From the NCBI GenBank assembly GCA_018907035.1, contig JACCIC010000002.1:8756501-8820500 (forward strand): a DNA stretch of 64,000 nucleotides, given 5' to 3'. Shown here piece after piece: positions 63,930 to 64,000 of this stretch. A program made the translations under genes and the position numbers. Under the pieces are notes generated by a model, which did not search any database, was not told the DNA's origin, and worked only from the letters and a program-made list of their open reading frames with translations. The DNA is from Sycobia sp. Sy_11. Lineage: Eukaryota; Arthropoda; Insecta; Hymenoptera; Epichrysomallidae. The first letter of the stretch is position 1, and every line of letters begins with the position of its first letter.

Positions 63930-64000
63930 ATTGCCCCGCGGTCCGACGGCATCCGCAGTATCTGTCGACTTCATTCTCGCGGCAGGCGCGCGTCGCGGCC
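63930..64000 (-). CDS. Possible first coding exon of a minus-strand gene, cut by the window edge
   Basis: On the minus strand a GC-rich stretch is open from the edge. An ATG at 63974-63972 starts 15 codons (beginning MKSTDTADAV) that end in AAT followed by GTGAGTATA, a near-consensus 5' splice site. The frame is also open upstream of the ATG to the window edge, so this could be an internal exon. The sharp change from GC-rich to AT-rich DNA at the donor supports an exon boundary. I do not recognise the protein. The gene would continue leftwards, towards or across the protease-homologue array. Confidence 0.38.

Noticed and set aside
1..64000. CRISPR array or bacterial operon structure
   Set aside because: There are no spaced identical repeats or compact gene runs; spliced genes and microsatellites show this is animal nuclear DNA.

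Overview
This is eukaryotic, insect-type DNA, most likely from a hymenopteran (ant, bee or wasp). The order is inferred from style, not from a marker gene. The background is very AT-rich and broken by short CpG-dense blocks. Dinucleotide microsatellites are extremely abundant, especially (TA)n, with (CT)n, (GA)n and (GT)n as well. Decayed mariner, hAT-like and copia-like elements are present, and the only clear genes have GT-AG introns with phases 1, 0 and 0.

Layout. Positions 1 to about 35,200 contain no gene I can support. They hold AT-rich sequence, microsatellites, CpG-dense blocks (near 2.5-3.3, 9.1-9.7, 14.7-15.2, 16.7-17.2, 22.3-23.3, 28.2-29.1 and 33.0-33.4 kb), a broken mariner copy (29.4-30.2 kb), a hAT-like C-terminal fragment (33.7-33.9 kb) and several palindromic or MITE-like structures. 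Two blocks there resemble promoters or first exons: a TATA promoter followed by a 37-codon ORF with a signal-peptide-like start (17.0-17.2 kb), and a GC-rich block ending in a consensus splice donor (33.1-33.4 kb).

The main content is a tandem array of three + strand genes, A (35,443-39,563), B (43,465-51,410) and C (55,293-60,299). Each encodes a secreted protein of 306-311 residues with a chymotrypsin (S1) fold. All have four coding exons of nearly identical length, the same intron phases, a signal peptide ending in Ala, a glycosylation sequon in the same loop, the three core disulfide pairs, and a related TATA promoter module about 105-112 bp before the ATG. Every copy lacks the whole catalytic triad (His57 is Gln, Glu or Gln; Asp102 is Asn; Ser195 is Ala), oxyanion-hole Gly193 and a basic activation-cleavage site. 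They are therefore non-catalytic serine protease homologues that look inactive by design. They may act as a set of secreted binding, scaffold or decoy proteins, but the sequence does not show the tissue or ligand.

Intergenic and intronic DNA of the array has collected mobile-element debris: a mariner C-terminal relic and a MITE with a (TA)n core between A and B, and a copia-like pol relic, a perfect 18-bp hairpin and a GC-rich block in the 4.3-kb intron 2 of B. At the right edge, a minus-strand GC-rich open segment with an ATG and a consensus splice donor may be the first coding exon of another gene. If so, that gene would run leftwards and could contain part or all of the array in an intron.
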